From: Chloroflexota bacterium
GTDB lineage: Bacteria > Chloroflexota > Limnocylindria > Limnocylindrales > CSP1-4
Assembly: GCA_016191395.1 (NCBI GenBank)
Contig: JACPOS010000003.1
Span: 43,100-107,099, forward strand
Direction: 5' to 3'
Length of the DNA: 64,000 bases
In this document: positions 25,769 through 35,315 of the stretch, piece after piece
How positions within the stretch are numbered: position 1 is the first letter of the stretch
Layout of the letters: every line of letters begins with the position of its first letter
Translations under genes and position numbers: made by a program
Notes under the pieces: generated by a model
What the model was told of the DNA's origin: nothing
Databases searched by the model: none
Seen by the model: the letters and a program-made list of their open reading frames with translations, nothing else

Positions 25769-25917
25769 CAGGAAGGGGAGGAATCCTTGCGAAGATCGAA
25801 CCTGGCGGCTAGGTGACCGACTTGTCGTCGCCGTCATGCAGGCCGCGCATGCGGACCAGGAACTCCGCCTGCTCGATCTCGTTGATGCCTGGCACGGCGT
25901 GACCGACGGTGACAGCC

Positions 25918-27168
25918 TCAGATGCCGACGACCACCTCGTCGCGCGGGAAGTTGGTGATGCGCTCGACCAGCCCCGCCTCGACGTCCACGATCACGAGGT
26001 CCTCGATCCGGACGCCGACCTCGCCCTCCATGTAGATGCCGGGCTCCACGGAGAAGACCGTGCGGTCCGGGAGCGGGACGTCGGCGCTCCGCCGGCCGAG
26101 CCCCGGCAGCTCGTGGGTCGCGAGACCGATCCCGTGGCCCAGGCCATGGCCGTAGGCCGGGAAGCGGCCGTCCCCCGTGATGAGATCGCGCGCCATGTGA
26201 TCGAAGGACGGGCCGGCGGGCAGCGCGATGCCGCGCTGGGCGGACGAGACCGCCTCCCCGAGGGCGTCGAACACGATGTCCTGCGACGCCGCCACCATCC
26301 GGTACACCTCGAGGTCCCGCTCCCGTGGCTCGCCGACGAACAGCGTCCGGGTCATGTCGCTGCGGTAGCCCTCCACCTGGGCGCCGAAGTCGAACAGGAG
26401 CACCTCGCCGGACTTGACCGGGCGCAGTCCCGGGGCGCCGTGCGGCAGCGCCGCCTCCGCACCGGATAGACAGGCGACGTCGAAGGCGAGCCGGTCCGCA
26501 CCGCCCGTACGGATCCGCCACTCCAGGTCCAGCGCGAGGTCCTTCTCCGTCACCCCCTGACGGATGGACGGAAGGAGTGCCGCCAGCGCCCGGTCCGAGA
26601 TCGCGCACGCGGCCGCGACCCGCTCCAGCTCCGACGGCTCCTTGTGTTGTCGGTCCGCCTCCACCCAGCCCTCGACCGGGATCAGCTCGATGCCGGGCGT
26701 CGCCGCCCGGAGCCGCTCCCAGGTGAGGTGCGGGATCGTCATCGCCTCCACCGCCACGCGGCTGACGCCGCTCTTGGCGACCAGCCCGGGCCACTCGTCG
26801 ACGAGCTGGAGCTCGATCTCGTACAGCGTCGCGTCCGGGCACTCGCGCTGGACCGCGATCGTATACCGGCTGTCGGCGAGGACCCACACATCCTCCAGGC
26901 CCACCATGAACTTGCCCGAATCCCCGGAGCCCGCGACCTCCGACTCGTCGAACGGCAGGCCCGTCAGGTAGCGCATGTGCTCCCAGCGCAGGCCGAAGTA
27001 GCCGTCCACGCCCTCCTGGATCATCCGCTTGCGCAGGCGCCCCAGCCGCTCCGGGCGCGCCGCCCGGTCCGCCTCCGCCCAGCGAGTCCGATCCGCCGCC
27101 GTGGGCGGCGCGGCGTAATCCGCGGGGTGCGGCCAGTTCGCGGGCGTGATCCGGGCGAGGTTGCTCAC
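25918..27168 (-). CDS. pepP: M24 aminopeptidase P-like (Xaa-Pro) peptidase
   Basis: A 416-aa two-domain metallopeptidase: creatinase N-domain (about residues 40-175) and pita-bread catalytic domain. Metal ligands are visible as Asp in LLFDFGAQVEGYRSDMTRT, His in YGHGLGHGIG, Glu in FSVEPGIYM and Glu in VRIEDL, all in place. It probably removes N-terminal residues before proline. GTG 27168 directly follows the mltG TAG, so it ends the alaS-ruvX-mltG operon. Confidence 0.9.
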   Translation of the reverse strand: MSNLARITPANWPHPADYAAPPTAADRTRWAEADRAARPERLGRLRKRMIQEGVDGYFGLRWEHMRYLTGLPFDESEVAGSGDSGKFMVGLEDVWVLADSRYTIAVQRECPDATLYEIELQLVDEWPGLVAKSGVSRVAVEAMTIPHLTWERLRAATPGIELIPVEGWVEADRQHKEPSELERVAAACAISDRALAALLPSIRQGVTEKDLALDLEWRIRTGGADRLAFDVACLSGAEAALPHGAPGLRPVKSGEVLLFDFGAQVEGYRSDMTRTLFVGEPRERDLEVYRMVAASQDIVFDALGEAVSSAQRGIALPAGPSFDHMARDLITGDGRFPAYGHGLGHGIGLATHELPGLGRRSADVPLPDRTVFSVEPGIYMEGEVGVRIEDLVIVDVEAGLVERITNFPRDEVVVGI

Positions 27169-28536
27169 CTACAGGTAGCCGTACTTGCGGAGGTTCGCGT
27201 TGTGCTCGGCGAGCGTCTTGGCGAATGCGTGGGTCTTCGTGTCCGGGATGGCCACGAAGTACAGGTAGCCGTCGGCCTGGTCCGGGGCCAGCGCGGCATC
27301 GATCGACGCCAGGCTCGGCGTGGAGATGGGCCCAGGGATCAGGCCGCCGACCTGGTAGGTCTGGTAGCCCTGCACTGCCTTGTCCACCTTCACGCCGGCG
27401 AGTGGGCCGGCCGGAACCTTCCAGAAGAAGTATGTCTTCCACTCCGGCAACGGCAGCTTGGCGAGCGCCATCGTGTCCGTTGCGTAAATGACGGTTGGAT
27501 CCGCGTTGAGGATCTTCGCGGCGCCACGGAGCCCATCAAGGCGGTTCTGAAACACGCCGGCGATCAGCGCCCGTTCGCTGTCGACCGCCGCCTCCTGGTC
27601 GACGATCGAGGCGAGCGTGACGATCTGGTAGAAGGTCATGCCGCGGGATTCCGGGACGTTCATGCGGTCCCCGACTTTCTCCAGGAAGCGATCGAGCAGG
27701 CGGCGGATGAGGGCCTCGGCGTCGGTGACGGGCGTCGTGCCGCCATCGGTCTCCGTGACCACCTGGTAGGTGTCCGGGTAGAGGAAGCCTTCCAGGCTGG
27801 CGCCCTTGGGCAGGATGGCTGTGAGCCACGGGTAGTCGGCGAGCAGCGCGTCGGTCGGCTGCTTTGCCAGGTCGTAGAACGCCTGTGGGTCGATGCCCGT
27901 GTTCAGCGTCTCCAGGAGGGCGGTCATCTGCTCGATCCGGAGGCCTTCACGGAACGTGATGTCGAGGGTTTTCACCACTACTCGCGCCTTCACCAGTGCC
28001 TGGGCGACCTCCGCCGGCGTCATGTTGCCGCGCAGGAGGAAGTTGCCCGACGACAGGTCCTTGTTCAGCTCGGCCTCGAGAGCGACGTACAGGAAGGCCC
28101 GCTCGCTCGCCACGAAGCCCCCGCTCAAGAGGCGGGGCGCGAGCGTGAAGATCGTGTCTCCGGGGTTGACGACGAAGGTCCTGGGGGCGGCGTCAGTACC
28201 TGCCGGCACCGTGATTTTGTCGCCGAGATCCTCGCGGACGAAGTCGCCGACGAACGGGAACCTGGTGATGGAGCTGGGGTTGCTCCACGCCCACCCGACG
28301 ACGCCGGCCCGGACGAGCGGCCGCAGCGCCGTGAGCAGGACCACGAGGACCAGCGCCGCGAGCACCCCGGCGAACAGCAGGAAGCGGACGAAGCCCGGCA
28401 GCCTGAAGCCCCCACCGTTGCCGTTGCGGTTTCCGTTGCGGCGTCGAGGCGAGCCCGGTGGGTTGCCCCGACCATCCGACGCCCGCCAGGACGGCATCTC
28501 CGGCTCGCGCGGCGGGCGGCCAGTGCGGACCGTCAT
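27169..28536 (-). CDS. mltG: endolytic murein transglycosylase MltG
   Basis: The 455-aa protein cuts nascent glycan strands and sets their length. A basic, Asn/Gly-rich cytoplasmic N-terminus (1-45) precedes one transmembrane helix (about 48-72), then the LysM-like part (FVVNPGDTIFTLAPRL) and the YceG catalytic domain, with PEGLT-like FREGLRIEQ and the catalytic Glu in ASIVDQEAAVDSER, then NADPTVIYATD. ATG 28536 overlaps the ruvX stop (ATGA). The ruvX-mltG neighbourhood is common in many bacteria. Confidence 0.94.
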   Translation of the reverse strand: MTVRTGRPPREPEMPSWRASDGRGNPPGSPRRRNGNRNGNGGGFRLPGFVRFLLFAGVLAALVLVVLLTALRPLVRAGVVGWAWSNPSSITRFPFVGDFVREDLGDKITVPAGTDAAPRTFVVNPGDTIFTLAPRLLSGGFVASERAFLYVALEAELNKDLSSGNFLLRGNMTPAEVAQALVKARVVVKTLDITFREGLRIEQMTALLETLNTGIDPQAFYDLAKQPTDALLADYPWLTAILPKGASLEGFLYPDTYQVVTETDGGTTPVTDAEALIRRLLDRFLEKVGDRMNVPESRGMTFYQIVTLASIVDQEAAVDSERALIAGVFQNRLDGLRGAAKILNADPTVIYATDTMALAKLPLPEWKTYFFWKVPAGPLAGVKVDKAVQGYQTYQVGGLIPGPISTPSLASIDAALAPDQADGYLYFVAIPDTKTHAFAKTLAEHNANLRKYGYL

Positions 28537-29012
28537 GGGTTCACGCGCCCGCCGTCACGTCGTGCGTCGAGCTCATCCTGGAGGATGATCGCCGCGGCCT
28601 CTCGATCCACGCGCTCACGATAGCGGTCCCGCTGCGTGGGCGACGGTGGGCCGCCGGACCGGCCGCGCGGCATCGGTCCGAGACGGGATACGGCAAGGTG
28701 GCTGGACAGCCGCTCGTCGCGCATGGTCAGCGGCAGCCCCAGCCGGTCCGCGACGGCCCTCGCCCACGTGCTTGCGGCCTCGGCCATCCGGCCATGCCCG
28801 CCGCCGGCCTCGAGCGGCAGCCCCACGATCAGCTCACCGATCCCCTGCTCCATCACGAATCTCGCCAACGTCCGGGCGTCGTCCGCCGGTGTCAGCGAAC
28901 GCGCTCGGTTGATCGTCGCAAGGGGCCGCGCGGAGAACCCGCCGGGTTCCGCGACGGCGAGGCCGATGCGCCGCTCGCCGAGGTCGATGCCGAGCAGGTT
29001 GCCGCCCGTCAC
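28533..29012 (-). CDS. ruvX: RuvX/YqgF Holliday-junction resolvase-like nuclease
   Basis: A 159-aa RNase-H-fold protein: LLGIDLGERRIGLAVAEPGG (first catalytic Asp), ELIVGLPLEAGG, MRDERLSSHLA (catalytic Glu) and the final DREAAAIILQDELD. YqgF proteins act in pre-16S rRNA processing and possibly junction resolution. GTG 29012 overlaps the stop of the baseplate-J-like gene (GTGA). Confidence 0.93.
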   Translation of the reverse strand: MTGGNLLGIDLGERRIGLAVAEPGGFSARPLATINRARSLTPADDARTLARFVMEQGIGELIVGLPLEAGGGHGRMAEAASTWARAVADRLGLPLTMRDERLSSHLAVSRLGPMPRGRSGGPPSPTQRDRYRERVDREAAAIILQDELDARRDGGRVNP

Positions 29013-30619
29013 GGCGTTGCGGACGGCCGTGGGTCGCCGATGCTGAAGGTGATCCGGTCGGGGTTCGTCGGGACGGTCGTCACCCAGGCCGGGGAGAGCG
29101 TGATCTCGACGTCGCCGTAGTCGTCCAGCCTGGAGCGCGCCTCCGCGAGCGCGAGACCGCGGATCGACGCCGCCAGGGCCGCCTTGTCCACGTCGCGAAC
29201 CTGCTCGCCGGAGATCGTGACCGGGTAGGTCACGACGTCGCCGATCGCCGTCGGCGTGCCGATCTTCGGTGTGGTCGCGGCCTTGACGAGGGTCCAGCCA
29301 GGCTTGACCTTCGCCTCCAGGCGGGACTCGGCGATGGCCCCGATCGGGGTCGGGTCAACGCCGAGCGCGGAGCCCTGCGAGGTGGCAGTAAGGTCGAACT
29401 GCGTCGCCTCGGTGCCCACGAGCGTCGCCGGGTCCACGGCGTACTGGACCTCGCCCACGGTGGCCGTCTCGGGGAACATCGTGACGCCGGCCGGGATTCC
29501 CGTGCCGGCGGCCAGCTGCCCATCGAGCTGGGTCGCGAGGGCGGCCTCGATCGCGACCTTCGCGGCCGTCACATCCTGTGCGCTGACCTCCACCGCCTGG
29601 CGCTGCTCGCCGCCGGTGGTTGCCTGCTCGTTCGTGACCTGGAGCAGGCGCTTGTTCTTGCCCTTCGGGATGACCGTGATCGTGTTGTTGTTGACGTTGC
29701 CGCCAGGCCCGGCGACCACCGCCTCGATGCCGACCGTGCTGGTGGACGGCACGATCGTGAATGGGAACTGGATCGCTGCGTTTGGCAGGGTCACGGTCGC
29801 GAGCGTGGAGAACTCGACGCCCGACGGCGTCTTGACGATCGAGCCGGCCGCGATCTCCACGGCGCCGCCCGTATCGAAGTTGGAGAACGTCACGTTGCCG
29901 GTCGCCTTGGTCTGGACGTTCTTGGTCCCGGTGGCCGTGAACGTGCTGGTCGCCTGGAGGCTGAACGGCACGCGCAGCGCCGGGATCACCAGCCCGGCCG
30001 GGTCGGCTGCCGTCACGTCCGTGCGCGCCTCGACCGTGAGCTGGAGGGGCCCGATCGCCTCCGAGCGAGGGTACAGCACGATCGTCGCCGACGGCAGCAC
30101 CTCGACCGCGACGTAGCCGCCGATCAGCACGAGCGCGAGCACGCTCACCGCCAGGGCGAGCGCGGCACGCGGGCGCATCGGGGGCCGCGGCGGTCCCACG
30201 ATGGGCACGCGCGGGGAGCTCCGGCGCGGGAGGGCGAGGACTCGCGTTTGCGTGTCCTCGGCATCGTCCAGCTCAGGTGTGGGCGGTGCGGCGGCGTCGC
30301 TGATGTCGGCTCCTGCGCCGATGGCGGGGACGCGCCCCTCGAACGCGGCCACGGATGGGTGCACCGGCAGGCCCGCGGCCTGGGCGAGGGCCCGCGCGGA
30401 CGCATCGGCACAGATGATCTCGATGGCCTTGCCGCGCTCGGTCGCCTCGCGGGCGAGGAGCCGGAAGTTGATCCGCGACGTCGCAAGACGCGAGCCGTAC
30501 GGCAGCACCAGCGCGACTCGATTCGCGCTTGCCGCGCGGATGCGGGCTGCCGCCGAGGTGATCTCGTCGTCGACGTCGAGGTAGACGATCGAGAGCGGCG
30601 TCGAGGTCTCGTCGGCCAT
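29009..30619 (-). CDS. membrane-anchored baseplate-J-like protein
   Basis: A 536-aa protein. Residues 1-95 form a cytoplasmic alpha/beta domain (IVYLDVDDEITSAAARIRAA, then LVLPYGSRLATSRINFRLLA), a proline-rich linker follows, then one transmembrane helix (about 152-174). The outer 360 residues are beta-rich with a repeated FTATGTKNVQTKATGNVTF/GGNVNNNTITVIPKG pattern of the baseplate J/gp47 fold. There are no other phage genes nearby. Its ATG overlaps the stop of the FtsA-like ATPase (TGATG), so the pair is co-translated. It may be an envelope structure anchored to an actin-like ATPase; function unproven. Confidence 0.8.
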   Translation of the reverse strand: MADETSTPLSIVYLDVDDEITSAAARIRAASANRVALVLPYGSRLATSRINFRLLAREATERGKAIEIICADASARALAQAAGLPVHPSVAAFEGRVPAIGAGADISDAAAPPTPELDDAEDTQTRVLALPRRSSPRVPIVGPPRPPMRPRAALALAVSVLALVLIGGYVAVEVLPSATIVLYPRSEAIGPLQLTVEARTDVTAADPAGLVIPALRVPFSLQATSTFTATGTKNVQTKATGNVTFSNFDTGGAVEIAAGSIVKTPSGVEFSTLATVTLPNAAIQFPFTIVPSTSTVGIEAVVAGPGGNVNNNTITVIPKGKNKRLLQVTNEQATTGGEQRQAVEVSAQDVTAAKVAIEAALATQLDGQLAAGTGIPAGVTMFPETATVGEVQYAVDPATLVGTEATQFDLTATSQGSALGVDPTPIGAIAESRLEAKVKPGWTLVKAATTPKIGTPTAIGDVVTYPVTISGEQVRDVDKAALAASIRGLALAEARSRLDDYGDVEITLSPAWVTTVPTNPDRITFSIGDPRPSATP

Positions 30620-31881
30620 CAGAGCCTCATCGCCTTGATCACGCGGCGGAGGGACGCGTCGAGCGCGTTCTGCGACCACCCGAGCTCGATCGCCTGGTAC
30701 GCGAGCCCCATCGGCGTCACGTCCTGCTGGTCCTCGAGGAGTCGCGTCTCGTCGCGCACGGTCTCGATCTGCTCGGGCGAGAGGATCGTCACCTCCGGCG
30801 GGCGCGAGAACGGCAGCTGCGCGGCGAACGCCGGATCGGCGAGGGCCTCGCTGATCTCCGGCAGGCGCGAGCCGCCGCCGCACAGGTAGATCCGGCCCGG
30901 CAGGAGATCGCCAGCCGCCAGCTCCTCCATCACCAGCTCCACGCCCGCCGCCCAGACCGCGACGTCGTCGCCGACGATCTCGCGGACCGCAGCGTCCCGG
31001 TCGCCCGCGATGCCGCGGGCGTAGTCCACCTTGAGCGCCTCCGCGCGCGGGAACGGCAGCTCCAGTCGGTCCGCGATGGACTTCGTGAACGCCCGACCGC
31101 CCAGGGCGAACATGCGCGTGCCCTCGATGCCGCCCTGACGGACGAGCGCGACGTCGGTCGTGCCGCCGCCCACGTCCACGAACAGCGCGCCGCCCTGTCG
31201 GACCTGCTCGCTGTCGAGGACGCGCGCCACCGCGTACGGCTCCGCCACGACCGCGACCAGCTCCAGGTCCAGCTTCGCGGCCACGGTCTGGAGGGCGCCA
31301 AGGTGGACCAGCGGCGCGAACGCGTCGAAGATCGCGATGCGGACGTTGCGGCCCTGGAAGCCGATCGGGTTCGTCACGGCGTAGCCGTCGATCCACGCAC
31401 CGACGACCGCCGCATGCACGAGCCGCACGTCGACGCTCTGGAGCCCCGTCTCCCACGTCACGGATCGTTCGGCCTCGCGCATCGCCTGGCGCTGGACGCC
31501 CTCGATGAGCTTGCCGAGCTCCGCCTCGGTGATCGGCGCGTCGGCCTTGACCCGCTGCTGGTCGTGGACGGTGGTGAAGCCCTTGACCAGCTCGCCCGCG
31601 ATGCCGATGACCACCTGCTCCGGCCGGAAGCCGGCCATCTCCTCGGCTTCCTGGAGCGCGACGGCGCAGTTGTCGACCACAGCGGAGATGTCCGCGACGG
31701 TGCCCGACTGCATGTGCGCCAGCCCCTGCCGCTTCCGCCCAACGCCACGGACGATGCCTTTCCCGCCTTCGATCTCGAACACGAGGGCCTTGGCGAACTC
31801 CGTCCCCACGTCGAGCGCCGTGCATGCGGTCAGCGCGTCGGGCGCCGCGTCGCGGGTCCAGAGCCGGCGGAGGGCGGTCAT
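30619..31881 (-). CDS. FtsA/PilM-like actin-fold ATPase
   Basis: A 420-aa actin-family protein. Phosphate-1 loop TALDVGTEFAKALVFE (DVGT at 24-27), an SHS2-like insertion (VIGIAGELVKGFTTVHDQ, then ITEAELGKLIEGVQRQAM), phosphate-2 loop FVDVGGGTTDVAL (about 232-244), adenosine loop IYLCGGGSRLPEI. The C-terminus (ALDASLRRVIKAMRL) could be an amphipathic membrane helix like that of FtsA. It is not next to ftsZ; instead it sits between two membrane-protein genes with overlapping ends, suggesting a dedicated envelope partner rather than the main division FtsA. Confidence 0.85.
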   Translation of the reverse strand: MTALRRLWTRDAAPDALTACTALDVGTEFAKALVFEIEGGKGIVRGVGRKRQGLAHMQSGTVADISAVVDNCAVALQEAEEMAGFRPEQVVIGIAGELVKGFTTVHDQQRVKADAPITEAELGKLIEGVQRQAMREAERSVTWETGLQSVDVRLVHAAVVGAWIDGYAVTNPIGFQGRNVRIAIFDAFAPLVHLGALQTVAAKLDLELVAVVAEPYAVARVLDSEQVRQGGALFVDVGGGTTDVALVRQGGIEGTRMFALGGRAFTKSIADRLELPFPRAEALKVDYARGIAGDRDAAVREIVGDDVAVWAAGVELVMEELAAGDLLPGRIYLCGGGSRLPEISEALADPAFAAQLPFSRPPEVTILSPEQIETVRDETRLLEDQQDVTPMGLAYQAIELGWSQNALDASLRRVIKAMRL

Positions 31882-32468
31882 TTGTTGAGGGCCGCCGCCG
31901 CGACCAGGGCGACGCCGAGCCAGCCGAGGAAGATCGTGGAGGCGACCAGCAGCAAGAGCCCGCCGACGATCGACAGCGGGTGGCGCTGGTTGCCCCGCCA
32001 GAAGCCGTAGCCGATGGCCACGTAGCCGGCGCCCGCCGCGACCGCGAGGATCGCCATGACATCCGGCACACCGGAGAGCCGCCCGGTGATGCCGATCAGG
32101 ACGTACCAGGCACCCACCACCGCGCCGAACCCGAGGGTCCACGGGAGCAGCTGCTCGTAGGTCCGGATGCGCGCCACGAGCAGACCCTGCGCCACGCCCG
32201 CCCCGACCACGCCCAAGACCCCGATCACCGCGACGGCGAGCGCAACCCCTGGCGCCAGATAGGGCTCCGTGAACGTCGCGAAGAATGCGAGGACCGGGAT
32301 CATGGCAAGCATCAGCACGATCGAGGCGACGTCGTTCAGCGTGCCCCACGGCTGGCCCTTGGCGAAGAACAGGCCGAGGAGCACCGCCCCCACGACCGTG
32401 GCCGCGGCCGCGACGAGTGCCGACGGACCGGCCAGCGCGGACAATCCTGCGAGCGACCCGATGATCAT
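31878..32468 (-). CDS. polytopic membrane protein of the FtsA-like cluster
   Basis: The 196-aa protein has about six hydrophobic helices (from SALVAAAATVVGAVLLGLFF to GGLLLLVASTIFLGWLGVAL) and short loops. No catalytic motif is seen. ATG 32468 overlaps the alaS stop and its own stop overlaps the FtsA-like start (both ATGA), placing it firmly between them. It may be the membrane anchor of the ATPase; that is inference. Confidence 0.8.
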   Translation of the reverse strand: MIIGSLAGLSALAGPSALVAAAATVVGAVLLGLFFAKGQPWGTLNDVASIVLMLAMIPVLAFFATFTEPYLAPGVALAVAVIGVLGVVGAGVAQGLLVARIRTYEQLLPWTLGFGAVVGAWYVLIGITGRLSGVPDVMAILAVAAGAGYVAIGYGFWRGNQRHPLSIVGGLLLLVASTIFLGWLGVALVAAAALNK

Positions 32469-35284
32469 GCGCGGCGGCTGACGGCCTCGCGCGTGGCGAC
32501 CTGGACGGCGTCGAGCGCCGCCGCCACGCCCTCGCGCTTCGTGCCGCGCCCCTGTGCCATCTCCGGCCGGCCGCCGCCCTTCCCATCGATGGCCCCGACC
32601 GCGACCTTCACGAGCTCGCCGGCGGACACGCCCATGCCGATGGCAGTCTCGTCCGCGGTCACGAAGAGCTGCGGCTCGTCCCCATCGAGCGCGACCGCGA
32701 TCACGTTCGCGCCCAACGCGGACCGCAGGTCCTTGGCATACGCCTTCATCGCGTCCGCGGTCCCGAACGGCGCGGCGAGCGTGACGAGCGACACGCCATC
32801 GAACGACTGGACCGTGTCGCGCAGGTCGCCGGGCTTCGGCAGGCCGCTGCTGCCGCCGCCCTCCTTGAGCTTTCGCCGCGCCTCGCGCAACTCGCCCTGG
32901 AGCGCGGCGATCCGGTCCGGCACGGCCTCGATGGTGGTGGCACCGACGGCGTCCGCGGCGCGGTCCAGGACGTCGAGGCGGCCACGGAGGTGCGAATCGG
33001 CATTGGCGCCCGTCAGGGCCTCGATGCGCCGGACGCCGGAGCCGGTGCTCCGCTCGCCGGTGATCACGAAGCTGCCGATCTGGCCCGAGGCGCGGCAGTG
33101 CGTGCCGCCGCACAGCTCGAAGCTGTAGTCCTGGACCCGGATCGTCCGGACGGTCTCGCCGTACTTCTCGTCGAAGAACGCGTCGGCGCCCCGCTCGATC
33201 GCGGTGGCCATCGGCAGGAGCTCCACGGTGACCGGGCGATCGTCGCGCACGATCCGCCGGACCTCGTCCTCGATCGCCCGCTTCTCGTCGTCTGTCAAGG
33301 CTCGGTCGAACGGGAAGTCGAAGCGCAGGTACTCAGGCGCCACGAGCGAGCCCGCCTGCTTCGCGCGCTCGCTCACGACGTTGCGGAGCGCGCGGTGGAG
33401 CAGGTGCGTGCCCGTGTGATTGCGCATCGTGGCGGCGCGCCGCTCCGGATCCACGACGGCGCGCACCGTGTCACCGATCGCGAGCTTCCCGCGCAGCGTG
33501 CCGCGGTGGACGATGAGGCCGCCGGCCTGCGTGCCCGCCACTCGCTGCGTGTCGGCCACCTCGAACGCCGGGCTCCCGCCGTCGCCGGCGTCGCCGCCGA
33601 GGTGGAGCGTGCCGCGATCGCCGATCTGGCCGCCGCCCTCCGGGTAGAACGGCGTGCGATCGAGCACGATCTCGGCGACAGCCCCGGCCTCCGTGCGGAG
33701 CTCCTCGTCGCCCTTCGCCTCGAGATCCTGGTACTCGATGCCGTCGCGCAGGATCGCGACGACCCTGGCCTCCGCGGTCGTCGTGTCGTAGCCGAGGAAC
33801 GCCGTGTCGCCGACTCGGCCTCGAAGTGATTCGTACATCGCGGCCTGCTCCACCGCGCGCGACTTGCCCGCCTTCGTGCCCGAGCGGCTGCGCTCGCGCT
33901 GCTCGGCGAGGGCCGAATCGAAGCCTTCGCGATCGACGCGCACGCCGTACTCCGCCGCGAGCTCGACGGTCAGGTCGATCGGAAAGCCGAAGGTGTCGTG
34001 GAGCCTGAACGCCACCGTGCCGGGCAGCTCGGGCGCATCGGCCGGCAGGTCGTCGGCCTTCAGCCCGACCCGGCGGTCGTTCGAGGTGAGCGGGATCAGC
34101 GCCTCCTCGAGCAGGTCCGTGCCGGCGTCCAGCGTTCGCGCGAACTGCACCTCCTCGCGCGTGATCCCGCCGAGGATGGCGGCCTCGTTCTCGCGCAGGT
34201 GGCCGTAGAAGTCGCCCATCGTCGCGATCACGACCTTCGCCGCTTCCGCGAGGAACGGCTCCTTGCGGCCCAGCAGCCGGCCGTGCCGGACCGCGCGACG
34301 GACGATCCGCCGGCAGACGTAGCCGCGGCCCTCGTTCGAGGGCAGCACGCCGTCCGCGAGGAGGAACGTGATCGCGCGGGAGTGGTCCGCGATCACCTGG
34401 TAGCTGAAGCGCTCGGCCTCGAAGCTGTCCGGGTCGTGCCCGAACAGCTCGCGCATCCGCTCGTGGATCGCGGTGAACAGGTCCGTGTCGTAGTTGGAGC
34501 CTACCTGCTGGACGACGCTCGTCACGCGCTCCAGGCCCATGCCCGTGTCGATGCCCGGGGCCGGCAGCGGTGTCAGCGATCGATCCGGATGGAGCTCGAA
34601 CTCCATGAACACGAGGTTCCAGATCTCCAGCCAGCGCGGGCAGTTCTCCGAGTGGTCCGGGACGCAGAAGTCGCCCTCGCTGTACTGCGCTCCCCGGTCG
34701 TAGTGGATCTCGCTGCACGGCCCGCATGGCCCGGTGTCGGCCATCCGCCACCAGTTCTTCTCGTCGCCGTTGGGGAAGTCGCCCCAGCGCACCAGCCGCT
34801 CGGGCGGCAGGCCGATCTCGTCCTTCCATACGGCGTGGGCGAAGTCGTCCGTGGTGTACACGGTCGCCGCGAGTCGCTCGCCGGGGATGCCGAGGTCCTT
34901 CGTGAGGAACTCCCAGCCCCAGTGGATGGCCTCGCGCTTGAAGTAGTCGCCGAAGCTCCAGTTGCCGAGCATCTCGAAGAACGTCTGGTGGCGCGTGGAC
35001 CGCCCAACCTCCTCGAAGTCGTTGTGCTTGCCGGCGACCCGCAGGCAGCGCTGGAAGTTCACGGCGCGGGTGTAGCTGCGCTTCTCGACGCCCGTCAGCG
35101 CGTCCTTGAAGGGCACCATCCCGCTGTTGACGAAGAGGAGGGTGTCGTCGCCCGCCGGGACGAGGCTGGAGCTGGGCACGATCGCATGGCCGCGTTCCGC
35201 GAAGTAGTCGAGGAAGCGGGCGCGAATGTCGGCAGCGGAGCGCCACGCGATCCGCGGATCGCGCTCCGGAACGAGGCTTGGCAT
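32465..35284 (-). CDS. alaS: alanyl-tRNA synthetase
   Basis: A 939-aa synthetase, full length: class II core with RFLDYFAERGHAIVPSSSLV and TRHQTFFEMLGNWSFGDYFK, the editing domain with HTGTHLLHRALRNVV and CGGTHCRASGQIGSF zinc/editing motifs, and the C-Ala region. The ATG at 35284 has no Shine-Dalgarno; TACCAT lies seven bases upstream. It heads the operon continuing to pepP. Confidence 0.97.
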   Translation of the reverse strand: MPSLVPERDPRIAWRSAADIRARFLDYFAERGHAIVPSSSLVPAGDDTLLFVNSGMVPFKDALTGVEKRSYTRAVNFQRCLRVAGKHNDFEEVGRSTRHQTFFEMLGNWSFGDYFKREAIHWGWEFLTKDLGIPGERLAATVYTTDDFAHAVWKDEIGLPPERLVRWGDFPNGDEKNWWRMADTGPCGPCSEIHYDRGAQYSEGDFCVPDHSENCPRWLEIWNLVFMEFELHPDRSLTPLPAPGIDTGMGLERVTSVVQQVGSNYDTDLFTAIHERMRELFGHDPDSFEAERFSYQVIADHSRAITFLLADGVLPSNEGRGYVCRRIVRRAVRHGRLLGRKEPFLAEAAKVVIATMGDFYGHLRENEAAILGGITREEVQFARTLDAGTDLLEEALIPLTSNDRRVGLKADDLPADAPELPGTVAFRLHDTFGFPIDLTVELAAEYGVRVDREGFDSALAEQRERSRSGTKAGKSRAVEQAAMYESLRGRVGDTAFLGYDTTTAEARVVAILRDGIEYQDLEAKGDEELRTEAGAVAEIVLDRTPFYPEGGGQIGDRGTLHLGGDAGDGGSPAFEVADTQRVAGTQAGGLIVHRGTLRGKLAIGDTVRAVVDPERRAATMRNHTGTHLLHRALRNVVSERAKQAGSLVAPEYLRFDFPFDRALTDDEKRAIEDEVRRIVRDDRPVTVELLPMATAIERGADAFFDEKYGETVRTIRVQDYSFELCGGTHCRASGQIGSFVITGERSTGSGVRRIEALTGANADSHLRGRLDVLDRAADAVGATTIEAVPDRIAALQGELREARRKLKEGGGSSGLPKPGDLRDTVQSFDGVSLVTLAAPFGTADAMKAYAKDLRSALGANVIAVALDGDEPQLFVTADETAIGMGVSAGELVKVAVGAIDGKGGGRPEMAQGRGTKREGVAAALDAVQVATREAVSRRA

Positions 35285-35291
35285 CGCCCGA

Positions 35292-35297
35292 ATGGTA
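35292..35297 (-). promoter_or_regulatory. alaS -10 element, leaderless
   Basis: TACCAT on the minus strand in CCGCTACCAT, 7 nt before the ATG. Confidence 0.5.
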
Positions 35298-35315
35298 GCG
35301 GAGGGGCTCGCGGCC

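Noticed and set aside
25809..25895. 28-codon frame downstream of pepP starting GTG
   Set aside because: It reads protein-like (INEIEQAEFLVRMRGL), but it has no Shine-Dalgarno or overlap with pepP and is too short to support.
29009..30619. Prophage or contractile-injection cluster suggested by baseplate-J similarity
   Set aside because: No tail, sheath, capsid, terminase or integrase genes are nearby; the neighbours are alaS, ruvX and mltG.
29009..32071. Single long frame apparently fusing the baseplate-J-like gene with upstream sequence
   Set aside because: The upstream part is a shadow of the FtsA-like gene; the true start overlaps that gene's stop at 30619.
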